This document shows positions 7,632-16,104 of a stretch of 64,000 nt of DNA, one piece after another (position 1 is the first letter of the stretch; each line of letters begins with the position of its first letter). Origin of the DNA: Bradyrhizobium sp. CCGUVB4N (GTDB lineage: Bacteria > Pseudomonadota > Alphaproteobacteria > Rhizobiales > Xanthobacteraceae); contig NZ_JANADP010000001.1 in the NCBI RefSeq assembly GCF_024199945.1, positions 310,001-374,000 on the forward strand, read 5' to 3'. Position numbers and translations under genes: made by a program. Below the pieces are notes generated by a model, which saw only the letters and a program-made list of their open reading frames with translations, was not told where the DNA came from and made no database searches.

Positions 7632-8999
7632 ATGAACATCGCCAGCGTGCGTCGGCCCATCATCCCCCCGACACCGCCGCGCGCGCCGGACAATCTGTCG
7701 TTCTTCGGCCGGCTGGCGGTGATCCGGCAGAACATGATCGCGACCTGGGGGCAGCGCGCCTATGAGGAAGAGATCATCCAGGGCCGCTTCTTCCTGCACA
7801 AGAGCTTCATCCTGAACCAGCCGGATGCGATCCGGCACGTTCTGCTCAGCAACTACCAGAACTACACGCGAACGCCGGCCGGCATCCGCATGCTGCGTCC
7901 GGTGCTCGGCGAGGGTCTCCTGCTCGCCGAAGGCCACGCCTGGACATTTCAACGGCGCACGCTGTCGCCGGCGTTCACGCCGCGCGCCACCGCCAATCTC
8001 GTCCCGCACATGACGGCGGTGCTCGACGAGACCATCGCGAAGCTGGATGTTCGTACCAATGAGCCGATTGATCTGCGCGAGGTCATGCAGCGCATGACGC
8101 TGGAGATTGCCGGACGCACGATGTTTTCGTTCGGCATGGACCGGCACGGTCCGACCTTGCGCAACTTCGTCATGGAATATGCCGAGCGGCTCGGGCGGGC
8201 CTACTTCCTCGACATGGTGCTGCCGGTCTCCTGGCCGACGCCGATGGATCGGGCTCGCGCCCGTTTCCGCACGCGCTGGACCGAATTCGTCGCGATGCTG
8301 ATCGCCGAGCGGCGCGCGGCAGGCAAGCAGGACGGCGCGCCGCCACGCGATCTGTTCGATCTCATGGACGAGGCGCGCGACCCTGAAACGGGCAAGGGCT
8401 TTTCCGATGCGCAACTCGTCGACGAGGTCGCGACCATGATCCTGGCGGGTCATGAGACGACCGCGACCGCGTTGTTCTGGGCGCTCTATCTGCTGGCGCT
8501 CGATCCGGATACGCAGGAGGAGGTCGCCTCCGAGACCCGCGGCGAGCATCTCGACAGCATGGCCGATATCGACCGGCAAAAATTCACCCGCGCCGTGGTC
8601 GACGAGACCATGCGGCTCTATCCGCCGGCGTTCCTTGTCGCCCGCGCCGCGCGCGACAAAGACGTTGTGGCCGGCGCCGGGGTCAGCAAGGGCGACATCA
8701 TCATGATCGCGCCATGGCTGCTGCACCGGCACGAGAAGCTGTGGGATCAGCCCAACGCGTTCATTCCCAAACGGTTCATGACGAAAGAGGCGCCCGATCG
8801 CTTCGCCTATCTGCCGTTCGGCGCGGGTCCGCGCGTCTGCATCGGCGCGCCCTTCGCGCAAGCCGAGTCCGTGCTGGCGCTGGCCCGGCTGATCGGCGCG
8901 TTCCGCGTCGAACTGGCGGATGCGACACCGGTCATTCCGTGTGGCGTCGTGACGACCCAACCTGACCACTCACCCCTGTTCCGCATCACGCGCCGGTGA
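7632..8999 (+). CDS. Cytochrome P450
   Basis: 455 residues with all P450 signatures: oxygen-binding I-helix AGHETT (272-277), E325-x-x-R328 in the K helix (ETMRLYPP), and the heme loop FGAGPRVCIG with the thiolate Cys403. It inserts one oxygen atom into an organic substrate using electrons from a redox partner; no ferredoxin or reductase is encoded nearby. The LYPP/AGHETTATA style resembles bacterial fatty-acid or terpenoid class-E P450s (CYP102/CYP4-like), but I cannot name the subfamily. GGGAGAGAG precedes the ATG. It lies between the exported hydrolase and a nucleotide cyclase in a probable operon. Confidence 0.93.
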   Translation: MNIASVRRPIIPPTPPRAPDNLSFFGRLAVIRQNMIATWGQRAYEEEIIQGRFFLHKSFILNQPDAIRHVLLSNYQNYTRTPAGIRMLRPVLGEGLLLAEGHAWTFQRRTLSPAFTPRATANLVPHMTAVLDETIAKLDVRTNEPIDLREVMQRMTLEIAGRTMFSFGMDRHGPTLRNFVMEYAERLGRAYFLDMVLPVSWPTPMDRARARFRTRWTEFVAMLIAERRAAGKQDGAPPRDLFDLMDEARDPETGKGFSDAQLVDEVATMILAGHETTATALFWALYLLALDPDTQEEVASETRGEHLDSMADIDRQKFTRAVVDETMRLYPPAFLVARAARDKDVVAGAGVSKGDIIMIAPWLLHRHEKLWDQPNAFIPKRFMTKEAPDRFAYLPFGAGPRVCIGAPFAQAESVLALARLIGAFRVELADATPVIPCGVVTTQPDHSPLFRITRR

Positions 9000-9044
9000 C
9001 AGGTTCTGGCCCTCGGCGTGATCCACCCCAAATAGAGTTGCGTC

Positions 9045-10454
9045 ATGAGCGACATCCAGGCCCAGCTATCCGTTCTGAAGCAGACCGCCGACGCAAAGGT
9101 GGTCGATGCGATTGCGCGCCTCATCAAGGATGGTGAGGATCACGAGCTCAACCGCGTCAATGTGCTCGACTTCGCCACGCAGCACGGCGTCGATGAAGAG
9201 CACGCGATCTCCACCTTCCTGCATTCGGCGCGGCTCGGGTTGTTCGATCTCGGCTGGAACGTGCTGTGCCCCGGCTGCGGCGGCGTGCTTGGCGCCCATA
9301 CGACGCTGAAGGCGCTCAAGCCGGACGATTATCACTGCGCGCTCTGCGCCTGCGGCTACAAGGCCTCGGTCGACGATCAGGTCGAGGTTTCCTTCACCGT
9401 GAATCCGCGCGTCCGGCGGATCGCCGCGCACGATCCCGATACGCTTCCGGTGTGGGAGTATTTCAAGCAGGTGTTCTGGAGCTCCGGTGTCGACTTCAAC
9501 AAGGAATCGTTTGCGACACTGGCCAACGAGGTGACGCTGGATACGATGGAGCTGCCGGCCGGGGAGAAGGCGACGATGTCGCTGCAACTCCCGAACGACT
9601 TCATCATCATCTTCGAGCCGGTGACCCACGCCGCCCAGTTCATCGACGTCCAGGGCGAGCCGACCAAGGACCGCCAGCAGCTCTCGATCATGTACAACAA
9701 GGTGCAGGCGCCGACGGGAACCACGACGATGCGGCCGGGGCCGCTGCGGCTGTCGTTGGAAAACCAGGCCGGCGTGCGCGTGCTACCGTCGGTGTTCATC
9801 GCGGCCGAGGCGCTCCATCATCTGATCGGCCAGCGCAAGCCGTTCCTCACCGCCAAGCGCATGCTGTCGAACCAGACGTTTCGCGATGTCTTCAAGGCCG
9901 ACAATCTCAGTCTCGACCAGCGGCTCCAGATCACCTCGCTGACCTTCCTGTTCACCGACCTGAAGGGCTCGACCGCGCTCTACGAACGCGTCGGCGATCT
10001 CGCCGCCTTCGATCTCGTGCGTGCGCATTTCCACGCGCTGCTCGAGATCATCTCGTCCGAGAAGGGTGCGGTGGTGAAGACGATCGGCGATGCCGTGATG
10101 GCCACCTTCGTCCGTCCCGAGCATGCCATCGTCGCGGGCCTGCGGATGCGGGCGGCGATGGATGAGCTCAACAAGCAGCGCGGCACCGATGATCTCATCG
10201 TCAAGATCGGCATCCATGAGGGCCCCTGCCTCGCGGTGATGCTCAACGAGCGGCAGGATTATTTCGGCCAGACCGTCAACATCGCCGCGCGTGTGCAGAG
10301 CCTGTCGACCGCGCAGGAGATCCATATCACCGGCCCAGTGCTGGATGCGCCGGCGGTCGCCGAGGTTCTGCAGCAGCGCGCCATCAAGCCGATCCAGAAG
10401 CAGGCGGCGCTGCGCGGCATCGCCGACAAGATGGTGGTGTACGAGATACCGTAG
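9045..10454 (+). CDS. DUF5939-containing adenylate/guanylate cyclase
   Basis: 469 residues. The N-terminal DUF5939 part (about 1-290) includes an embedded zinc-ribbon-like segment with CPGC and, 25-30 residues on, CALCACG. The class III cyclase domain begins near residue 297: FTDLKGST with metal Asp305, second metal Asp in IGDAVMATF, and the substrate-binding stretch DYFGQTVNIAARVQS. It should make cAMP (or cGMP) in the cytoplasm. It has no membrane segment, so the N-terminal part is the likely sensor. It follows the P450 by 45 bases and is probably co-transcribed with it. Confidence 0.88.
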   Translation: MSDIQAQLSVLKQTADAKVVDAIARLIKDGEDHELNRVNVLDFATQHGVDEEHAISTFLHSARLGLFDLGWNVLCPGCGGVLGAHTTLKALKPDDYHCALCACGYKASVDDQVEVSFTVNPRVRRIAAHDPDTLPVWEYFKQVFWSSGVDFNKESFATLANEVTLDTMELPAGEKATMSLQLPNDFIIIFEPVTHAAQFIDVQGEPTKDRQQLSIMYNKVQAPTGTTTMRPGPLRLSLENQAGVRVLPSVFIAAEALHHLIGQRKPFLTAKRMLSNQTFRDVFKADNLSLDQRLQITSLTFLFTDLKGSTALYERVGDLAAFDLVRAHFHALLEIISSEKGAVVKTIGDAVMATFVRPEHAIVAGLRMRAAMDELNKQRGTDDLIVKIGIHEGPCLAVMLNERQDYFGQTVNIAARVQSLSTAQEIHITGPVLDAPAVAEVLQQRAIKPIQKQAALRGIADKMVVYEIP

Positions 10455-10456
10455 TT

Positions 10457-10579
10457 GGTCGTCCCGGCGAAGGCCGGGACCCATACCGCGTGATTTCTGA
10501 AATGGGCAGGATGGTCGTTGCCAGAGCCTTCGCCACACAGTGGCCTGTGGTTATGGATCCCGGCCTTCGCCGGAATACC
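10457..10579. repeat. Dispersed palindromic element, family A (copy 1)
   Basis: Begins GGTCGTCCCGGCGAAGGCC and ends with the imperfect inverse (CCCGGCCTTCGCCGGAATACC). It contains the internal CCATACCGCGTGA and CTGTGGTTATGG blocks shared with the copies at 20726, 55424 and 57959. Its right arm is degenerate. Lies between convergent-free genes (cyclase and TerB). Confidence 0.85.
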
Positions 10580-10699
10580 GTCATCCAGATTGCCGAAACG
10601 TAATCAGCGCGCGGCACTGACGCACGTTGCGCCGGTTGGGTTTCCGCTCATATAAGGCTGGTAGCGGCCTCGCCGCCTCATCGATTTCGGTAGGATCTT

Positions 10700-11188
10700 A
10701 TGCTCGACGGCCTGCGCCAGTTCATCGCCGACATTGTTGCACCTCACGCCCAGGACCGCGCCTTCGGCGACAGCGATTATCGGCTGGCGGCCACCGCGCT
10801 GCTGGTCCACGTGGTTTCGCTCGACGGCCAGCCGACGCAGGCTGAGCAGAGCAAGCTGCACAATCTGATCGAAAGCCATTTCAAGCTCGATCGGGGCACG
10901 GCCGACCGGCTGATTGCGGATGCGACCCAGGTCGAGGGCGAGGCTGTCGATCTCTATCACTTTACCAGCGTGATCATGCGCTCGCTCGACGAAGAGGGCC
11001 GCAAGCGCATCGTCCAGATGATGTGGGAGCTGGTCTATGCCGACGGCCAGGTCACCGAGTTCGAGGACAACGTCGTCTGGCGTGCCTCCGACCTGCTCGG
11101 GATCTCCCAGCGCGACCGGATCGATCTGAAGCATGCCGTCGCGGAGCGCGCCGGCGGTCAGGTCAAGGACAACGCCGTCGGCGGCTGA
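10700..11188 (+). CDS. TerB family protein
   Basis: A 162-residue cytoplasmic all-alpha protein with the TerB (PF05099) pattern. Two acidic loop motifs of the DG-x4-E type, DGQPTQAE near residue 40 and DGQVTEFE near residue 120, are arranged symmetrically between helices. In this family the loops bind divalent metal. TerB-like proteins were named for tellurite resistance, but single-domain members in alphaproteobacteria are mostly of unknown function and should not be read as tellurite genes. No ter cluster surrounds it. AGGA lies six bases before the ATG. Confidence 0.85.
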   Translation: MLDGLRQFIADIVAPHAQDRAFGDSDYRLAATALLVHVVSLDGQPTQAEQSKLHNLIESHFKLDRGTADRLIADATQVEGEAVDLYHFTSVIMRSLDEEGRKRIVQMMWELVYADGQVTEFEDNVVWRASDLLGISQRDRIDLKHAVAERAGGQVKDNAVGG

Positions 11189-11417
11189 ACGATCGCCAGC
11201 GCGGCATGATTCCTGGTTGTATGGACCACATGACGAAACTTTAATGTGACCACCGGACCTCCCGGTTCCGGAATCCCCTGTAAATCCGCCGTTTTTGCCG
11301 CTCCCTGTTGCCCGCTCAGGCCGCCATGCCGCCGGCGCCGCTTGCCTGTCGCGTGTGGCCTATGCTCCAGTTCCGCCATTACGGGGCCAAAAAACTTCAA
11401 TTCAAGAGACTGCGATC

Positions 11418-12197
11418 GTGACTGAGCGGGTAACGTTGATCACCGGTGCCTCGGCAGGCATCGGCACGGAGCTGGCGCGTGTGTTTGCCGCGAACGGACA
11501 CCGGCTCGCGCTGACGGCGCGACGTGCCGACCGGCTTGAGGCGCTCGCAAACGAGCTCACCTCCAAGTGCGGCAAGAAGCCGATCGTGATCGCCTGCGAT
11601 CTGCAGCAGGCCGATGCCGGCGAAAGGATCGCCGCCGCACTCGCTGCCGAAGAGGTCGAGCTCGACAATCTCGTCAACAATGCCGGATTCGGCGTGTTCG
11701 GTGACGCCATCGAGCGCGACCGCGACGAGCAGGTCGGCATTGTCGACGTCAACGTCCGCGCGCTGACCGACCTGTCGCTGCGCTTTGCCGACCAGCTCAT
11801 CAGGAACAAGGGCGGCCTGCTCAATGTCGGCTCCGTCGCGGGCTTCCTGCCGGGACCCGGCATGGCGGTCTATTACGCGTCCAAGGCCTATGTGATTTCG
11901 CTCACCGAGGCCTTGCGGGCGGAGCTCGCGCCGCGCGGCGTTCGCGTCACCGTGCTGTGCCCGGGACCGGTGCAGACCGAATTCCAGGGGCGCGCCGGCG
12001 TTGGCGCCGGCCACGATACGGCGATTCTCAATGTCCCGGCCGCCGATGTCGCACAGCAGGCCTATCGTGGCCTGATGGCGAACAAACGGGCAGTGCTGCC
12101 CGGTCTCGGTATCAAGATCGTACCGTTCGCGCTGCGCTTCTTCCCGCGCGGCTTCATCCTGTCCGCCACCAGCCGGTTTCAGCGGCAGAGGCATTAG
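11418..12197 (+). CDS. SDR family NAD(P)-dependent oxidoreductase
   Basis: 259 residues starting at a GTG (11418). A cofactor-binding GASAGIGTE (residues 10-18), NNAGFG, and catalytic YYASKAY (Tyr-x3-Lys) show a classical short-chain dehydrogenase. The C-terminus has a basic, hydrophobic extension (IVPFALRFFPRGFILSAT) like the DltE/YqjQ-type SDRs that sit near the membrane. Substrate unknown. The open frame runs back to 11295 but the added residues look non-coding and no ribosome site supports them; the GTG is the first codon that gives the usual SDR N-terminus. Confidence 0.85.
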   Translation: MTERVTLITGASAGIGTELARVFAANGHRLALTARRADRLEALANELTSKCGKKPIVIACDLQQADAGERIAAALAAEEVELDNLVNNAGFGVFGDAIERDRDEQVGIVDVNVRALTDLSLRFADQLIRNKGGLLNVGSVAGFLPGPGMAVYYASKAYVISLTEALRAELAPRGVRVTVLCPGPVQTEFQGRAGVGAGHDTAILNVPAADVAQQAYRGLMANKRAVLPGLGIKIVPFALRFFPRGFILSATSRFQRQRH

Positions 12198-12202
12198 ATT
12201 CT

Positions 12203-12260
12203 GATTTTGACGTGTTTTCTTCACGCGAACCGGTGCGCACTTCGCTCGAAAACGCTCTGC
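12203..12260. repeat. Short dispersed palindrome downstream of the SDR
   Basis: Contains GTTTTCTTCACGCGAACCGG and, inverted, CGCTCGAAAAC; the GTTTTC/GAAAAC arms frame the CGCGAACCGGTGCGCACTTCG core. I recognise this from memory as a recurrent intergenic motif in Bradyrhizobium genomes. It may serve as the terminator of the SDR gene that ends at 12197. Confidence 0.5.
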
Positions 12261-12378
12261 AAGCCCCGTAGTGGCCCGGAGCTTGCTTCAATATCGGTGC
12301 GCGTGTGCGCAAACTCACACGATGTTAACCGTCGCTTAGCTATGCTGGCGGCTTGAACCGATAGCACTCGCAGAGGCC

Positions 12379-13173
12379 ATGTCGTTTCGGACGGACAGGT
12401 TTGGTGGCGCAGAAGTGGTGCCCTTCCCCGGAAGGACGCCGAGCGCGGCCGCCTCCGAACCCCTCCTGCCGGTTCTGATCGTCCTGCACCAGGAATCCTC
12501 GACACCCGGCCGCGTCGGCAATGCGCTGCGCGCGCTCGGCCATCGTCTCGATATTCGCCGGCCACGCTTCGGCGATCCCCTGCCCGACACGCTCGACCGG
12601 CATGCCGGCGCCGTGGTCTTCGGCGGCCCGATGAGCGCCAATGACCCCGACGACTACGTTCGCCGCGAGATCGACTGGATCGAAATTCCACTTCGCGAAC
12701 AGCGGCCGTTCCTCGGCATCTGCCTCGGCGCGCAGATGCTCGCGATGCAGCTCGGCGCACGCGTCGCGCCGCATGCGCAGGCGCTGACCCAGATCGGCTA
12801 CTATCCGATCCGCCCGACCGCGGCCGGCCGCGCGCTCTGCCCGGACTGGCCGGCGCAGGTGTATCACTGGCATCGCGAAGGATTTCAGTTGCCGCGCGGT
12901 GCCGAATTGCTGGCGGAAGGCGATGATTTTCCGATCCAGGCGTTCCGCACCGGCAATGCCTTCGGCGTGCAGTTTCATCCCGACGTGACCTACGCGATGA
13001 TGCATTGCTGGACCACGCGCGGCTATGACGGTCTCAGCGCGCCCGGCGCGCGCGAGCGGCATCATCATTTTGCCGACCGTGCAGTCCATGACGCCGCGGA
13101 ACGCGCCTGGCTCGATCATTTCATCGATGGCTGGCTGGTGCGCCGCCCGGTGCTGGCGCAAGCCGCCGAGTAG
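12379..13173 (+). CDS. Class I glutamine amidotransferase-like protein
   Basis: 264 residues with the class I GATase fold: FGGPMSAND (residue ~75), the nucleophile elbow GICLGAQML (Cys115) and the late VQFHPD (His200). The usual triad is Cys-His-Glu with an HPE motif; here the third position is Asp202 (HPD). It looks like a stand-alone GMP-synthase-type amidotransferase of the YfeJ group, with no synthase domain or partner nearby. Such proteins may release ammonia from glutamine or act on gamma-glutamyl compounds; the real substrate is unknown. Confidence 0.82.
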   Translation: MSFRTDRFGGAEVVPFPGRTPSAAASEPLLPVLIVLHQESSTPGRVGNALRALGHRLDIRRPRFGDPLPDTLDRHAGAVVFGGPMSANDPDDYVRREIDWIEIPLREQRPFLGICLGAQMLAMQLGARVAPHAQALTQIGYYPIRPTAAGRALCPDWPAQVYHWHREGFQLPRGAELLAEGDDFPIQAFRTGNAFGVQFHPDVTYAMMHCWTTRGYDGLSAPGARERHHHFADRAVHDAAERAWLDHFIDGWLVRRPVLAQAAE

Positions 13174-13189
13174 ATCGCGCTATTGCGCA

Positions 13190-13228
13190 GGTCTTTGGCA
13201 TAAGTCCTTGGCGCAAGTCCTTGCCTCA
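13190..13228 (+). repeat. Three imperfect 13-bp tandem repeats upstream of enoyl-CoA hydratase
   Basis: Units GGTCTTTGGCATA, AGTCCTTGGCGCA and AGTCCTTGCCTCA lie head to tail, with a partial fourth (TCCCTTGATATG). They occupy the short gap between the amidotransferase stop and the hydratase start. Could be a regulator-binding array or slippage product. Confidence 0.7.
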
Positions 13229-13297
13229 TCCCTTGATATGCTAGGCTCGCTGCCAACGAGCGCGCGAGAACGCGTGCCGGCAAAAAGGAAGAGCGCG

Positions 13298-14110
13298 ATG
13301 GCCTATGAGCATATTCTCTACGAGGTGAGCGACAGGATCGCGACCATCACGCTCAATCGCCCCGATCGCATGAATGCGTGGACGCCGGTGATGGAGCGCG
13401 ACGTACGCCACGCGATGGAAACCGCGAGCGCCGATGACAATGTCCGCGTCATCGTGTTGACAGGTGCGGGCCGCGCCTTCTGCGCCGGCGCCGACATAGA
13501 CGCGCTGAAAGGGCTCGATCCCAACGACGTCAGGCGCGCCTCGAACCTGCCGCCGTTCGACATGAACCGTCGGCCGGATTGGCAAACGCGCTATGGCTTC
13601 TATCCGTCGATCGGCAAGCCGGTCATCGCCATGCTCAACGGCGCCACCGCCGGCATCGGTCTTGTCCACGCACTCTATTGCGATCTGCGTTTTGCCGCCG
13701 ACAACACCGTGTTCACGACGGCCTTCGCGCGGCGCGGCCTGATTGCCGAGCACGGCATCAGCTGGATGCTGCCGCGCATCGTCGGTCACGCCAATGCGAT
13801 GGATCTGCTGCTCTCGGCGCGCCGTGTTCCGAGCGAAGAGGCACTGCGAATCGGGTTGGTCAACCGGCTCTGCTCGCCCGAAAAGCTGCGCGAGGAGACT
13901 TACGCCTATGCCCGCGACCTCGCCGACATGGTTTCGCCGAGCGCGATGGCCGTGATCAAGCGCCAACTCTACGAGGTACCGTTCCAGACCCTGGCCGAGG
14001 CAACCATCGAGGCCAACCGGGAGATGATGGTGGCGCTGAACGGGAGCGATTTTCGCGAGGGCGTCGCGAGCTTCATGGAGAAGCGGCCGCCGAGGTTTAC
14101 GGGGAAGTAG
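13298..14110 (+). CDS. Enoyl-CoA hydratase/isomerase family protein
   Basis: 270 residues with the crotonase fold: ITLNRPDRMNAW at the N-terminus, oxyanion-hole segment GAGRAFCAGADI (about 60-71), and the second loop NGATAGIGLVHAL with ARRGLIAEHGISWMLPRIVG. The retained Glu in AEHG fits a hydratase rather than a non-catalytic member. It should hydrate trans-2-enoyl-CoA in fatty- or organic-acid beta-oxidation; exact chain length is unknown. The start at 13298 follows AAGGAAGAG; the longer frame overlapping the amidotransferase is rejected. Confidence 0.88.
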   Translation: MAYEHILYEVSDRIATITLNRPDRMNAWTPVMERDVRHAMETASADDNVRVIVLTGAGRAFCAGADIDALKGLDPNDVRRASNLPPFDMNRRPDWQTRYGFYPSIGKPVIAMLNGATAGIGLVHALYCDLRFAADNTVFTTAFARRGLIAEHGISWMLPRIVGHANAMDLLLSARRVPSEEALRIGLVNRLCSPEKLREETYAYARDLADMVSPSAMAVIKRQLYEVPFQTLAEATIEANREMMVALNGSDFREGVASFMEKRPPRFTGK

Positions 14111-14131
14111 GGGGAGAGGAGCTGTCGATAG

Positions 14132-14236
14132 AGCCCGCCTTCGCCCTGCGGGCTTCGGCGCGGCAGCCTTCGCTCACTTCGCTACGAAGCAGCCAAGCTG
14201 GCTTGCCGAGCCGTAGCTCGCGAAGCGAGCGAAGGC
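14132..14236. repeat. Inverted repeats next to tRNA-Ala
   Basis: Two nested palindromes: AGCCCGC / GCGGGCT at 14132-14154, and CCTTCGCTCACTTCGCTACG (from 14167) matched by CGTAGCTCGCGAAGCGAG plus CGAAGG (14212-14235). They directly abut the 3' end of the tRNA gene, so they could terminate it or be a repeat inserted at its end. Confidence 0.65.
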
Positions 14237-14312
<76 letters not shown>

Positions 14313-14521
14313 TTTGCTGGCCGCTCTGGTAAACGCGGCCGACAACCGGGCGCCATTTAAGTCCCCGCCAAGGTCAAGTCAAGGACGGGTGTAACCCGGT
14401 TTTAGCCATCCGGGCACCGACTTCCCTTGTTTGGGCCGGGGGGAACCGATATCTAGCCAAGACAACCTAAACACCACCCCAAACGCCGACCAACGACACA
14501 GGCCCAGAGAGTGTTTCGCTG

Positions 14522-14812
14522 ATGCGCCCGATAGTCTTCATTCTGATCCAGATCATCAATCTCTACATCTACCTGCTGATCGCATCGGCAATCCTGTCCT
14601 GGTTGATCGCGTTCAACGTCGTCAACACGCGCAACCAGTTCGTCGGTGCCGTGTGGGAGTTTCTCTATCGGATTACCGAGCCGGTCTTGGGTCCGATTCG
14701 GCGCAGGCTGCCCGCGATGGGCGGGCTCGATCTGTCTCCGATCGTCGCCTTCTTCGTGCTCTGGCTGATCCAGCTCTATCTCGCCGAGTACGTCTATCCG
14801 AACGTGCCGTAG
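14522..14812 (+). CDS. YggT family membrane protein
   Basis: A 96-residue inner-membrane protein with two hydrophobic segments (about 5-28 and 70-90) and the YggT signature between them: RITEPVLGPIRRRLPAMGGLDLSP. Members are implicated in osmotic or K+ tolerance and, in other phyla, in organising membrane complexes; the exact role is unsettled. It is followed by DUF167 and folD in a likely operon. The YggT-DUF167 (YggU) adjacency is conserved across proteobacteria, which supports both calls. Confidence 0.9.
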   Translation: MRPIVFILIQIINLYIYLLIASAILSWLIAFNVVNTRNQFVGAVWEFLYRITEPVLGPIRRRLPAMGGLDLSPIVAFFVLWLIQLYLAEYVYPNVP

Positions 14813-14849
14813 CCCGGCGGAACCGTGGCGGAGCCTCGATGGTCCCTTG

Positions 14850-15182
14850 ATGGTTCCTTGGCGTACCTCCACCACGGGCGTCAGCATCGCATTGCGCGTG
14901 ACGCCGCGTGGCGGGCGTGACGGCATCGACGGGATCGAGCAGCTCTCCGACGGCCGCAGCGTGTTAAAGGTGCGGGTGCGGGCCATCGCCGATGGCGGCG
15001 AGGCCAATCGCGCGGTTCTGGCGCTGCTGGCGAAGTCGCTCGGCGTGCCCAAGGCCAGCGTCAGTCTCTTGTCGGGGGCGACGTCGCGGTTGAAGCAAAT
15101 CGCGGTCGCGGGTGATCCGGCACGGCTTACCGAGGCGTTGCGCGAGCTCGCTTCCGTCAAATCGACAGACCAAGGGAACTGA
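14850..15182 (+). CDS. DUF167 (YggU) family protein
   Basis: A 110-residue cytoplasmic protein of the DUF167 family: [16 protein letters not shown] near the N-terminus, then [44 protein letters not shown] split over two conserved segments, the typical YggU core. Structures of relatives show a small alpha/beta fold; function is unknown, possibly nucleic-acid related. The ATG at 14850 follows a TTG at 14847. The gene ends one base before the folD start codon, so coupling to folD is likely. Confidence 0.88.
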   Translation: MVPWRTSTTGVSIALRVTPRGGRDGIDGIEQLSDGRSVLKVRVRAIADGGEANRAVLALLAKSLGVPKASVSLLSGATSRLKQIAVAGDPARLTEALRELASVKSTDQGN

Positions 15183-15183
15183 C

Positions 15184-16068
15184 ATGACGGCCAAGATCAT
15201 CGATGGAAAGGTCATCGCGGCAGACCTTCGCGCCCGCGTCGCGGACGAGGTCGCCCGCGTCAAGCGCGAGCACGATCTGGTGCCGGGCCTCGCGGTGGTT
15301 CTGGTCGGCAACGACCCCGCCAGTGAAGTCTATGTCCGCTCCAAGCATACGCAGACGCAAGCCGCCGGCATGGCCTCGTTCGAGCACAGGCTGCCGGCCG
15401 ACGTTTCGCAGGCCGATCTGCTGGCGGTGGTCGCAAAGCTCAACCGCGATCCCGCCGTGCACGGCATCCTCGTGCAACTGCCGCTGCCCAAGGGCCTGAA
15501 CACCGAGGCCGTGATCAATGCCATCGATCCCGCCAAGGATGTCGATGGCCTGCATCCGAACAATGCCGGGCGGTTGGCCGGAGGCTTCGAGGCGCTGTCG
15601 CCCTGCACGCCGCTCGGCTGCATCATCCTGACCAAGAGCGTGCACCCGTCTCTCGAAGGCATGAATGCCGTCGTGATCGGCCGCTCCAATCTGGTCGGTC
15701 GCCCGCTGGTGCAATTGCTGCTGAATGAGAACGCGACGGTGACGATCGCGCATTCGCGCTCACGCGACCTGCCCGGGATCGTCAAGCAGGCCGACCTCGT
15801 CTACGCGGCTGTCGGCAGGCCCGAGATGGTGCGCGGCGACTGGCTCAAGCCGGGTGCGACCGTGATCGATATCGGCATCAACCGGATTCCCAAGGATGAC
15901 GGCAAGACCCGCCTCGTCGGCGATGTCGCCTATCAGGAAGCGCTGGGCGTGGCCGGTGCGGTGACGCCGGTGCCGGGCGGCGTCGGCCAGATGACGGTCG
16001 CCTGCCTGCTCGTCAATACGCTGCGCGCGGCTTGCGCGATCGCGGGCCTGCCGAAGCCGGCGGTGTAG
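15184..16068 (+). CDS. folD: Bifunctional methylenetetrahydrofolate dehydrogenase/cyclohydrolase
   Basis: 294 residues covering FolD end to end. Visible motifs: the catalytic region [15 protein letters not shown] (Tyr and Lys of the cyclohydrolase/dehydrogenase site), the [13 protein letters not shown] substrate loop, NADP-binding [11 protein letters not shown], and the C-terminal [12 protein letters not shown] signature. It interconverts 5,10-methylene-, 5,10-methenyl- and 10-formyl-tetrahydrofolate in the cytoplasm for purine, thymidylate and formyl-Met synthesis. It is the third gene of a yggT-DUF167-folD run. Length is normal for the family. Confidence 0.96.
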   Translation: MTAKIIDGKVIAADLRARVADEVARVKREHDLVPGLAVVLVGNDPASEVYVRSKHTQTQAAGMASFEHRLPADVSQADLLAVVAKLNRDPAVHGILVQLPLPKGLNTEAVINAIDPAKDVDGLHPNNAGRLAGGFEALSPCTPLGCIILTKSVHPSLEGMNAVVIGRSNLVGRPLVQLLLNENATVTIAHSRSRDLPGIVKQADLVYAAVGRPEMVRGDWLKPGATVIDIGINRIPKDDGKTRLVGDVAYQEALGVAGAVTPVPGGVGQMTVACLLVNTLRAACAIAGLPKPAV

Positions 16069-16071
16069 CCA

Positions 16072-16095
16072 CCTCGCCCCGCAAGCGGGGCGAGG
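16072..16095. terminator. Strong hairpin between convergent folD and ppa
   Basis: Perfect 11-bp stem CCTCGCCCCGC / GCGGGGCGAGG with an AA centre. It lies 4 bases after the folD stop and 10 before the ppa stop, so it can serve both convergent transcripts. No T-tract. Confidence 0.65.
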
Positions 16096-16104
16096 GAGCA
16101 AGGC

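Noticed and set aside
10457..10579. CRISPR-like array from recurring GTCGTCCCGGCG units
   Set aside because: Copies are dispersed, inverted at each locus and not regularly spaced; no cas genes.
10700..11188. Tellurite-resistance operon
   Set aside because: Single TerB-domain protein with no other ter genes.
13195..13225. Sigma-54 promoter before the enoyl-CoA hydratase (TTGGCGCAAGTCCTTGC)
   Set aside because: GG and GC are 11 bases apart instead of 10; better explained by the 13-bp tandem repeat.
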